From Cadophora sp. MPI-SDFR-AT-0126 (taxonomy: Eukaryota; Ascomycota; Leotiomycetes; Helotiales; Ploettnerulaceae), in contig JAGMVK010000005.1 in the NCBI GenBank assembly GCA_020747065.1, forward strand, positions 1,240,001 to 1,304,000: a stretch of DNA of 64,000 bases, read 5' to 3'. The stretch's first letter is position 1. Each line of letters opens with the position of its first letter. This document shows positions 1 through 10,300 of the stretch, piece after piece. Position numbers and translations under genes: made by a program. The notes beneath the pieces are model-generated. The model saw nothing but the letters and a program-made list of their open reading frames with translations, did not search any database and was not told where the DNA came from.

Positions 1-283
1 ATGCGTGCAAGTCTGATGAACCCCAGCTTCTCTCCCACAACACAACGCTCCTCACCAGTCCCTCCCACCTACCCTCACCCCCAAAACCCGGCACCAGCTG
101 GCTTACACTCCAGGCGACATAAATATCTGACGGCAGCTCCTCTGCAACTTCATTTACCTCGAAGATCTGCTTTCGCGCACGTAAACACCGCGACTTTACC
201 CCCATCGCACACCCCGACACGAGGTTATGTGAGGACCAGGGCAGATACAAGCAAGACTGGGCACGGATATCATTACATGCGTG
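1..283 (+). other. Upstream region / 5' leader of the Dep1-like gene
   Basis: This stretch is pyrimidine-rich near its start and carries no recognisable protein. A frame open from base 1 ends at the TGA at 292-294. An ATG at 277 lies in that frame and makes a 5-codon upstream ORF that overlaps the main start at 284. I treat the stretch as promoter and leader. Confidence 0.5.
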
Positions 284-2568
284 ATGAGCACTGAAATGGA
301 ACAAGCAGTAGATGCTATACTGCAGGTTGCCCGTGAGGAGGGCTCCCTGACAGAATTGAGTGATGTTGAGATCGACGGTGATGGCTCGAGCAGCTTGAGT
401 GAGATTGAAGATAAAGATGGCGATCAGGACGAGGACGCAGAGGGCTCAGACGAACTCAGCATGATGTCTGATGACGAGAACGACTCCGAGGCAGAGACAG
501 AACGACTCGAAGAGTCTCCGAACAAATTTCGACAGCAGCAGGACCTGGTTATGAGCTCCCACGGGAACAATCAGAACTACGAACATAGCCCGAGCAAACT
601 ACATAAACAAATAGCACCCGCTGATCTGGAAGACGATGATGACGACGACCCATTATCTTCAGATGACATCTCCCTGAATGACCCCGATTCCCCAAAAAGC
701 TCAGAGCGCGGGGAACCTGAACCTGAACCAACAACTGCAGCCACCTCGTTAGGGGACTCTTCTGGCGAGGGCAAGAATTTGCTATCAGTCGCAGACGCGG
801 ATACAAGAAAGCGCAAACGTTCGATCATGGCGGGGGGCGCAGTTGACGATGATCTTGAGGAGCCTTTGCGCAAGCGCACTGGCTCCGTAATGACGCCCGG
901 TGACGATTATGCGATTGAAGACGATGCCGATCCGGACGAGGAAGGAGACCTCTCGAATCCAATCAGTGGTAATGCTTCTGGGGACGAGGGAGGCGCAGTG
1001 CAGGAGGACGATGTCCCCGAAGAGGTTGAAGAAGCTGTCGCAGCTGAGGAAAACAATAATGAGGTCCAGGACATACCAATCTCTCCCAAAAAACGGGGTC
1101 GAAAGAAGAAAAAGGCTGCAGAGAATGGTGTTGGGGGCCATGATGATGCAGACGGCGACGTTGCGGTCAATGGAGATCATGAAGTTCGAAATGGCGACGA
1201 AGAGGCAGATGCTGAGGGCGATGACGAGGTAGAGGCTGCTATGAGAAATGAGGAAGAACGTGAGTTAATCTGGTGCCCGCAATCCTCGAATGTTGCTGAC
1301 CGTATTAGTTGAGAAGAAGCGAATTGCATTGGATCAACTGGCTGCAATAGAGCGACAATTCGCTACTTTCAGAGACAGGTGAGGAACATCAAGGTCTATG
1401 GTCGTAGCATGGCTAATTTATCTTTTAGACTTTATGATGAAAGGTTGGCGCAATTAAATCGGGAAGAGGAGATGCTTCGACAAGATAATCCTACCCATCC
1501 CGGCTACTTGGCGATGATGAAAAGCATCACTGCTCGTAAAGACGAACGCATACGGATCGCAGACAAGTTGAGAGAGTACGAAATTGAGAATCTCAAAATT
1601 CAGTCTGTTGCGAAGAGGAGTCAAATTTTGGTCCAATATCAACAAGAAGTTCGCGAGATTCGGGAAAAGAAGCTTGAGCAGCTGGGGCAGAAATGGTACG
1701 AAATACAGCACGACAGGAGAAACCATGCCGGAAGTGTTCCGGATTATTCTCTGAAGTTCCAGACGCGAAGGTCACAACAGATCATAAACCAAACGGCATA
1801 CAACAGCGAAGTGTCCATTCTCTCTGGCGTGGCCAAGTATGTTGGATTTCCAGCAGCTCCACCCATGGCATCAGCCACTGCGGCAGAATTGGAAGAAGAT
1901 TTTGAGAAGATGGGGGTGAGTTGAAAGACTACCTGCATATTCACGCATTTGCTGACAGGCGTTAGCGAACAAGACAAGTACAGCAGGTCCAGCCAGCCAT
2001 TCCGCTTCATGAATTGGCTGCACTTCGTAACGTCAGCTCGTCTTCGCGGTTCAAACCAGCCGAAGAGCAGTTCATGAAGGAAACACCTTGGGCGAATCCT
2101 CAGCATCCTTCACACGCCCATCTTCTGCAGAGGCAAACCTCCGCTCAACAAACGCCGAGAACGACAAGCCCCTTTTCTCAGGTTCAGGTCCAACCTCGAC
2201 GAAATTCGCATCAACACGGTTCAGGATTGCCCATCTCTGGTACATTTTCGAATTCATCATCTTTACTGCATCACTCAAACGGCCTTTCTGGGGGCCGCAT
2301 CTCTCCACATAATCCCTTTGCAAACTCCAACCACACTCATACCATAGCTCCATCACCGTTAGGTAGTCGGCAACCATCGTTATCCCCTCAACAAAACCGA
2401 CATCCTCCAGCATTGCCAGACTTACAGCATGACCAACCTCAAGCTCTGGATACTCCTAAGAACATTGTAAATCAACAGTCTCCTGTGCGGTCATCTGATC
2501 TACCTCGAGATTTTCCCCACGAAACAACAAGGCGGGAGCAGGCAGCTGCGATGATGAGTCGCTTTTAA
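284..2568 (+). CDS. DEP1: Dep1/Sds3-like subunit of the Rpd3L histone deacetylase complex
   Basis: Four exons: 284-1259, 1309-1378, 1429-1915 and 1966-2568 (711 aa). All junctions keep frame, and the introns show GTGAG donors and CTGAC/CTAAT branch sites. The first ~325 residues are very acidic and Ser-rich with basic patches (RKRKR, KKRGRKKKK), as expected of a nuclear regulator. The Sds3-type domain starts just after intron 1 (EKKRIALDQLAAIERQF) and runs as a long charged coiled coil (LYDERLAQLNREEEMLRQ, then YEIQHDRR). The tail after intron 3 is Pro/Gln/Ser-rich and looks disordered. In the family, Sds3/Dep1 proteins scaffold the Rpd3L/Sin3 corepressor complex in the nucleus. Which of the two paralogue names applies is uncertain; the acidic N-terminus favours Dep1. 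I start at ATG 284 because it gives the continuous acidic frame and has G at -3. Confidence 0.82.
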
Positions 2569-2888
2569 TCCAGTCTATCTGATCATGACGGGGAACTAGG
2601 GTGGGGGCGTTATGAAACCGGCATCTATACATGGTTTGGAGTTTTGGATGGATGGAGGCTTGGTTTTGTCTTGTATAGGCAGACGTATCATGAGGTCCTT
2701 GGCGCAGACAATCATTTCCTGGCGTCTGTATTTATAATGTAGAACTACAATCGATGGATCATATCAAAGCTCCGATGGGACCGAACGCCTTCCATATGCA
2801 TATTCGTAACGTGGAGTGTACACTGCGCTATATCCCTCCATCATACAAGATCTTCGTCCATGTCATACTTCTTTTACCACGCCTGACT
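2569..2888. other. Intergenic spacer between convergent genes
   Basis: This should hold the 3' ends of the Dep1-like gene and COA3, which converge here. I see no gene or RNA in it. Confidence 0.4.
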
Positions 2889-3253
2889 TTACTTTGCAGC
2901 AGTCGCTATCGTACTGGCTCCTGGGTGGGGTGATTGTACAGGCGCATCTGGAACTTTCACATCCTCGAAATCGTCTTGAGAAACCGCTCGGATCGTAAAT
3001 GAATCTGCCAGACACCAATCAGTCTTGAGTTTAAAAAGAAGAGGTCCAATTCCACTACTAACAGACGAATCCGCAGAAACCAAACAAGGCCAGGCCGGTC
3101 AGCGCATTCTTGATGAGATATGGCCTTCTCGCTCGGATCAGGGCGGCGGATTGCTTGTAGTGCTTGTCGTAGTATGAAGATCGTGGTAATCTATAGGCAT
3201 CTTAGTGATTGTAAATAAGCTGACATTGAACGTAACGTTACTTACACTGCCAT
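2889..3253 (-). CDS. COA3: Cytochrome c oxidase assembly factor 3 (COA3), mitochondrial
   Basis: A three-exon gene of 83 aa. On the minus strand the exons are 3253-3246 (only 8 nt, start codon plus five bases), 3190-3063 and 3004-2889. The product begins MAVLPRSSYYDKHYKQSA, followed by a basic stretch (LIRARRPYLIKN), one hydrophobic membrane segment (ALTGLALFGFCGFVYSF) and the family hallmark AVSQDDFEDV. This order of basic matrix-facing N-terminus, single inner-membrane helix and Q-D-F-x-D motif is that of COA3, which acts with Cox14 on newly made Cox1 during complex IV assembly. Donors GTAAGT and GTTAGT and acceptors CTATAG and CTGGCAG support the model. The gene faces PTA1 across a 374-bp divergent promoter. 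It is easily missed because no single exon is long. Confidence 0.85.
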
Positions 3254-3627
3254 CTTGAAATCCTGGTGAAGATGAAGCAACTTCGTTGTCTGCTTGAATC
3301 TCGAACCATTTTTGGGCTGGCCTTCGATGAGTTGATGAAGCTGCAAGGATGCCTCAGGCGAAAATACTAAGCTAACCTTATTTTCCCGAAAGATGCAGGC
3401 GCGTCTCGTTCGGCCAAGTCAACTAAAAGAGCTTCCGTCTCTCCCTCTTCAACAGAATTCCCGACAAGAAACGACAAATTACTCAGGAAAAGGTCTACCC
3501 GCATCGACCTCGAAGTGCCTTTATCTGCGACAATAATTGAGACAAGAGATTCATTTCTTTCGCACATGCAGGCCCATCAACCCCTCGTAGAGCTCTGTGC
3601 CAGCTATCCAAGCATCCCCAGGACATC
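3254..3627. other. Divergent promoter region between COA3 and PTA1
   Basis: This 374-bp interval separates two divergently transcribed start codons and should hold both promoters. No TATA box stands out, and I see no further gene. Confidence 0.45.
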
Positions 3628-6214
3628 ATGGAGTCCTCCGTCGATGATCAGATAAAGCAACTCGAGAATGCGCGCAAATTAGTCTTGAATGATGCCATAC
3701 ACTATCCACAAGTCGTACAAGGAATACTGCCTATAGGCGCACCAGGCGCCAGGGTCGAGCTGCGAAGATGGGTTTCCGAATTCCTGGCAGAGACATTTGC
3801 GAGTCCTGCTGTCCCGCCGCAGCAAAAGGAAGCGATGAGTCTGATAGTTTTGGAGACGTTGAAAAGTATCATTGAGAACCCGCAGGAGGATCCAGCCGTG
3901 GTGAAAAGTGTGGTGCAGACTGCTGCAAGCATATACCCACTGGTGTTTAGATGGATGTACGTAGCATCCCTCCCCGCCATATGCATGCATCATCAAGTCT
4001 ATGTCACAGCTGCACTATGTCCAAGATATACGCACCATCTGGATGAGGACTTGGCCAGGACAATGGTGCTATGAATGAGATCTAACCTGCATTCGTGAAC
4101 AGTATCAACAACTCTTATGATTCAGCAACTTGGGAACGAATGCTTGCCATAAAATCGAGAATACTGCGGATATGGGATAGTACTACTCCCGGCGTACGGA
4201 TATGCTGCATTAAATTTGCCCAGAGAGTGGTATTGGTTCAGACAAAAGGCCCAGATGCCGATCCAAGGGTATGGATGGTTCGAGTTTTCTCATGCAGTGC
4301 ATACACTTACTTACCACAGCGTGGCGATCCCATGGAAGTCTCTCTTTCTATGGTACCTCAAAATCATCCCCTGATACCCCCGAAGAACCTTGAAGCAGAA
4401 GCCTCCGGTCTATTGGACAGAATGCTATCTGTATTTCACGAGAACAGCAGGTAAGTACTATATTGGGACTCTCATCTCCACTTACTGACATGACCAGCGA
4501 TGCGGTCCTTGTTGATGCTACTTTGAACTCACTCTCTACCCTAATCCGAGCCCGTCCCCAAATCTCCAGTAAAATCTTGAATGTCATCTTGAATTTCAAC
4601 CCTTTAAAGCAAGCAAACTCTCCTATGACACCTAAGCTCCGCGTCATGGTCAAATCCATGGAAAAGACCACTAGATCCTTACTTCTCCATATTCTCAAAC
4701 GGTATGCTCGTCCAAGTCCTATTGCCTTGGAAGTGCTGACAGTTTGCAGCGACCAGCAACATCCTTTAGCCTCAAAGATGCATCAATATATTGAGCGAAT
4801 GATGAGATCGAAAGCGGATATATTTGATGAGTCTACACGAAAACGCGGACCCCCAGAACCCACGGATGGATTGGATGCTGCCAAGCGACAGAAGCTGGGA
4901 GCACCTGCACCGAAACTGGCTCCGAGGTTTTACGTGCCGCCTCTTACACCTGGTCCACATACTATTGCTGAACTCTTTACGGTCACCACGGATGAGGCAT
5001 TGAAGACTTTTGATGTATCGCAGCTCTCTGAGGATTTAGTTCTGAAGATTGGAGTTACCATCATGCAGAAGATTGATGCGGATACTCTCAATCAAGCAGT
5101 TGAGGTAAGCATGACATCTCCCAGGGTAGTTAAGTTACTGAGAAATTCAGGGTGTCCGTCAAAGGTACAAGATCTTAGAGGCTGCTGTGCCAGCTATTTT
5201 GAATCCAGCAACTGCCCCATTAGGCGTCGAGGAAGAAGATGATGATTACGAGCCGGACTTCTACGCAGCAGAGGATACGGAACAAATACTGAACAAGCTC
5301 GACAATGCACCTCCAGAAGATACAACAGTCACAGCTCCGAGTGTAGCTCTCGGACGATTCACGCTCCCTGTACCTCCACCTTTGACTCTTGAGCAAGCTA
5401 ATCAAGTCGGCCAAGTCACCATCGTAAAAATGTTCGATGTAATGAAGTCATTAGAGGAGAGAGGCAAAAAGTCCAAGGCGGGAATCAATAGGCTTGCAGC
5501 TAGTGCGTATGACCGCGATGCATGGGTCACGATTCTCAGCCGTATTGCAACTCGTGCGCCAATTCTTTCAGAGGAGATGGAAAGTGTCAAGTCAGAGAAA
5601 GATGGCTTGAATCCAGAATCTCTCGCCACAAGAATTCGAGAATATCTATGCGCGTACATTCTAGAAGATTTCCGAAAAAGGCTCGATACCGCTCTGACTT
5701 GGCTTTGCGAGGAATGGTACAACGACAAGATTCAGATGAAGTCCTGCGCCACCGCACCTGTTCATTACGAAGAATGGGTCCTCAAAGTCTTGGATGGTAT
5801 GGTGCCATATTTAGATGGACAAGACAGAGGTCTGGTCATCAAATTCCTAGGCGAGATTCCAGGTTTGAGCATGGATGTTCTGGATCGCGTTAAGGGTCTT
5901 TGCAGAGATCCTGCGACTGTCAACATGGCGTTGCAGAGTTTGCTGTTCTTGGTTGCTTACAGACCGCCGGTCAGAGAGCTGGTCCTGAATGCAGTGGAGG
6001 ATGTTTGGGATACTTGTAAGACTTTTCCATTTCCATCTTCCCGGGGCTTACATATGGAGACTGATCAAAAGCAGATGAGGATGCCCGACCGATGGTGGTT
6101 AAGCTCTTTACGAAATGGCGACCAGGCCTCTCAGATCGCCTCAAAGCCCCTGAGGCGGCTGGAGAACTGGAGGAGAAGCATCCTACCGACGGCAATACTG
6201 CTGTAGTCGCGTAA
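3628..6214 (+). CDS. PTA1: Symplekin/Pta1, scaffold subunit of the cleavage and polyadenylation factor
   Basis: Seven exons: 3628-3956, 4103-4268, 4320-4450, 4498-4701, 4750-5104, 5151-6015 and 6075-6214 (729 aa), all phase-consistent with GTACGT/GTAAGT/GTATGG donors. The N-terminal part is the helical-repeat symplekin/Pta1 domain (QLENARKLVLNDAIHYPQVV, later FRWIINNSYDSATWERML and VLVQTKGPDADP). A charged linker with a basic patch (STRKRGPPEP) leads into an acidic middle (VEEEDDDYEPDFY) and a helical C-terminal region ending near KLFTKWRPGLSDRL. In yeast and metazoans this protein bridges the nuclease and polymerase modules of the nuclear pre-mRNA 3'-end processing complex. Length is close to that of yeast Pta1 (~785 aa). 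The last exon is read in another frame after a 59-bp intron, so an unspliced reading runs into a wrong C-terminus. Confidence 0.94.
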
Positions 6215-7373
6215 ATACGACTTCTACCAATGTTCTCACGGACAGACGAAACGCCTCTGTCATTTGTACTTTAGCTATTTCTTCCTTTCTTTCGAGGCTA
6301 CTTAGCATTCACTGCAGCGTGTTCATACTCGTATGCATGTTTTGGGCACGGAGCATCTATTGGCGGCGTTCATGACTAGGATCGATATCTGCTTGTCTCA
6401 ACAGAGATTATACGCGGATTGGTTTGATATCAAAAAGTGGTGAGAGGGAACGGATGGCGTGGGCACAGGCATTGCATTTGTGAAATGCAATTAGCGAGAG
6501 GCGGGCTGCGAGAATGTAGTCCTGCATTATGGATAGAAAGCACAAGTGGTAGCAGCTGCTGACAGCGGATATCGACACTATATCCTGGTCGGGTGGTAAT
6601 GATGAAAAGATTGAATTGCATGTCCAAAGTGCCTTGCGAGCTTTCTCCCCAAAATGAAAGTCAGAACCACTGAGTTTGTTTATAATAAGTGCTACTTACA
6701 TGTTCTCCCCAACTTCACGAAACCCAGTCCTTGTGTCCTTTCTCTTAGTCAACTCCTTTCCGGCGGCACCCTGTCCCGAATTATAACGTGGTTCGAGTTT
6801 TGATACCTTTGTTTACAATTTCAGGAAAAGATGAAGCGAGATTGTGGCTTGAGCTCCATCAGCCACAGAGCGGAAGGCCCGTCACGCGGCAAGCCCTCAA
6901 ACATCCCAAAAAGCAATATCCATCATCCTGTATCCCGTGTGTGCGACCACCACTGCAGTAGTAGCTGTGATGCACTCCAGTATGATTATGGCGGAAGAAG
7001 CCGAGGGCTGGCAGCGGACGCGCTCTGGAACCACCTCAGTGGTGCCAAATTCCGACAGCCTGCATGCAAAGAAGATCTGATTCGCAGATGGAGCCGACCT
7101 GTGAAACTCTTTCAGCCCTATCCAGGAATTGTAACCATGGCTCATTGCATCAAAGCTACAGGCAGAGAAGGGCCTGGGTTTCTGATTCTTATATATTCGC
7201 AATTGGATGCGGGGACGCTCCCAGTTCCTGGTGGACTATCGAATATGTTACATTGGTAGATGGCAGCAGCAGCAAAGCTTAGTGAGTCTTCCCTCCTTGG
7301 AAATCTCACATTACAATTGTTCCCCGAATGGTTCACATCTCAACAGAATCACGCATAAAGATACGACACCAGC
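6215..7373. other. Intergenic region, 1.16 kb
   Basis: This holds the 3' end of PTA1 and the promoter of the large ankyrin gene. An open frame at 6831-7259 (142 codons) has no recognisable domain and no protein-like pattern, so I do not call it. Confidence 0.45.
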
Positions 7374-10300
7374 ATGGACCCACTGAGTATCGCCGCATCT
7401 GTTGCTGGGCTCTTGACCCTCACAGTGCAGGTGATCGGAGTGTGTGAAAGTCTTTACAGCGACGTGAAGAAGCGCCCTAAGTTATTGAAAGACTTGTCAA
7501 CAAACCTCAACTGTCTCGCTTCAGTCTTGGAGCAGCTACAGAATTCTCTCACAGGAGAGGCCGCAGGAGAGGAGGAGCCGCTTCGGAAATGCCTAGATGG
7601 CTGCCATACATCTGTCAAGGACGTGCAAGCCGAGCTCGAGGCTGTCAAAGCGCTGTTCGTGAAGAACATCGTCGTCAAAGCTTATGCACAGATGACTTTC
7701 AAATCCAAGATGGCTGCGATTATGGAATCTCAGGACCGGGTCGATAGATTCACGGCAGTTGTCAACATCGCTCTTGCGGCGCGCCAGCATGGCTCCGCGA
7801 AAGATGTTAACGCAAAGCTTGATCAGCTCGCGATTGACATCATGCAAGTGAAGAAAACTTCCAGGGGACCTGCAAAGTGGGTGGATCCATTACAGCAGTA
7901 TGTTGATACCAGCTTTGTTGTGCTCACAAAGTCGGGTGCGAGTTCTGCCTCCTCATTAGCCAGCAGCCTTACACTCGTGGATCGAACTTTGTCTACTCCA
8001 AGTAGCCAGCATGTCGATCCTATGACCGATGCAGATGCAATCGCCTCGTTCGGTTCGTTTGACGATTGGCTTGATAGTTTTGCTCACCAAGAGGCCGAGA
8101 ATGGAGCTCGCGCAGAAGGACAAGATGTTACAAAAGCGACATCAGCGGCGCTTGACCTTGCACCAGCAAGTTACACCTCTTCTGCACCGTACAAGGCTCA
8201 ATTTCTCGTGAAAGGTTTACCTGCTGGAGCTGACGACTCGTCGAGAAGTCAAACACAGACAATCAACTTGAGCTTGAGCAGTTTCTGGGACGACGCTCTA
8301 AAGCTATTGCAACAACAGGGCTACCATAAGATTTGTGGCTTCAAGCTCGGGAGCAAGCTTCTGACACCAATTTCATCATATGACGAAGATGTCCACGTCA
8401 CTGTCACGAAAGGTCCGTCGGTATATTCTATGGCGGGAGGTCTGCGGATCAACATCGACACGCCCTTGGAGCTTTACTTCGATGACTTTGTTCGAGTCGG
8501 TGAGACGAGCCAGAGCGCTCAACCCATGACGATTTCCAAGATGTCTGAGGAAGGAAAGATTATCATAGTCGACCACTTTGGAAGTTCGTCGAAAAAGATC
8601 GAGCTTGGCTTCTCCAGGACTCTGCGTGTACCGGAGGACGGAATACTGTACAATCCTCCTGTGTTACTCTCACCATTTCCACTGATCAACAGTGAGGAAC
8701 TAATCGTTGATCGACTCTCGCTTCGTAGAAAAGGAGGTCTGATTGTTCCATTGTGGCAAAGAGAGGCTTTGGCAATGACGTTCTCTGGAGAGCCCCCATT
8801 GTACCGCCATATGAAGGTACCTGCAGACTTTGCAATCAAAATCTATGCTGGCTCGGTGAATGCGGTTTCTGGCACGACCCATAAGCCATCCGCAGAAGAC
8901 GATGCTCAAGACTATGTTCTTGCCCCACTGCAGAACAGGCTTGATGGGTTTCTGGTCCGCACCGGTGTTGTCAAGCAGTTTGTGTCAATGCCTCTTGGCT
9001 CAGGATACACAGCTGAAGGCCAAATCACAGGCCAAGAAGTTTTTGGTGGCCTTCAGATTCTCATTGCTCCGAGATTCCGTGCCAGAGGTGCATTTAAAGG
9101 CCACGACAACCAGCGAATGACGCCCCGAGAGCTTGGACTGAAGGTAGACGATCGTCTCTTCATGTCTGGTGATGGAGTGACTACCAGAGCCAGAGAGTTC
9201 GGGTATGGAAATATTAGCGAGTACTTCACAGGAGACGGATGCATGTTCCATCACAGCAAAGAAGGTCGTCCACTCTTCGTCCACGAGATGGCCGTCCACT
9301 TTCCGAGCATGGGACACCTAAGCAAGCCCGTATCTCTTACAGCAGTTCTGCCATACCAGTTGGATATTATCATCCGTCGACCGAAAGACTACAAGCCAAC
9401 AAACTATTCGCCAGGAAAATATGTTGGACTCCGGCACGCTCGCTGCAGTCAGAGAGACTTACCTCGAGAGTACTCGCCGTTCCTTGGCATCAACGACCTG
9501 GCACGTAGACTTGCAAAGATATTATCTGTCAGTGAAGTTGTCTTCTTCTCCTCGAATAACGAAGAGATACAGCGGCCGTCCAAATACACTCCCATTCACG
9601 ATGTTATGACAGACAATGCGGTAATTTATTGTCAGGTTAGCATCTCCCCCTGTTGTCGCTAGAAATGTCCCCGGAGCGCCCGTAGTATCAGTGTCCTTAG
9701 ATTAAAATCTCATCATAAGCATGTCATACCAAATTTTTGCTAACACTTCGAAGGGCTATCACCACGAATTTTATCAGGGTGCGGGCGCTGATCATGAACC
9801 GCTGATTGTCGTCAAGCCAAAGAAAGAGCTTCAGTGGGATATGGGTCTTGCTCCAGGTGGGGAGATCAAGCAGGCAATCATACCTGATAAAGAACCTCTG
9901 GAGTGGAACTGGACGAGAGCCAGGCTGGTCAATGTACAGATAATCAACTCTGTTGTCTTCGAGGATCTCACTGGCATTGCGCCGCCACTACCACCAATCA
10001 GCTTCAAAGATTATCTCAAGGCCAAGCTCCCGTTCTTCGATCTCCTGGGAGATGCATCAATACATGGCGGGAAAGTCCTTGGTAAACTTGAATCGGTGGC
10101 CCAACAAGACTCAAGGGCGGGGATTCCATTGCAGGCCAGGCTATCCAAGAGCACAAAAGTGGTAGGGTGCGTGGTCTGCGAGGAAAATTTGGCAGACAGC
10201 ATTTTGAAGCCTTGCAATCATGTCTTTTGCGGGCTGTGCATTCGTGACCATATGTATCAGGACGACAGAACTCGCTGTGCTGCCTGTCGAAAGGTCGCAA

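Noticed and set aside
785..1180. 131-codon minus-strand ORF with hydrophobic stretches
   Set aside because: It is antisense to the acidic exon of the Dep1-like gene; hydrophobicity arises from the complement of Asp/Glu codons.
6831..7259. 142-codon plus-strand ORF upstream of the ankyrin gene
   Set aside because: No domain, biased His/Arg/Ser/Cys composition and no splice extension gives a better product.
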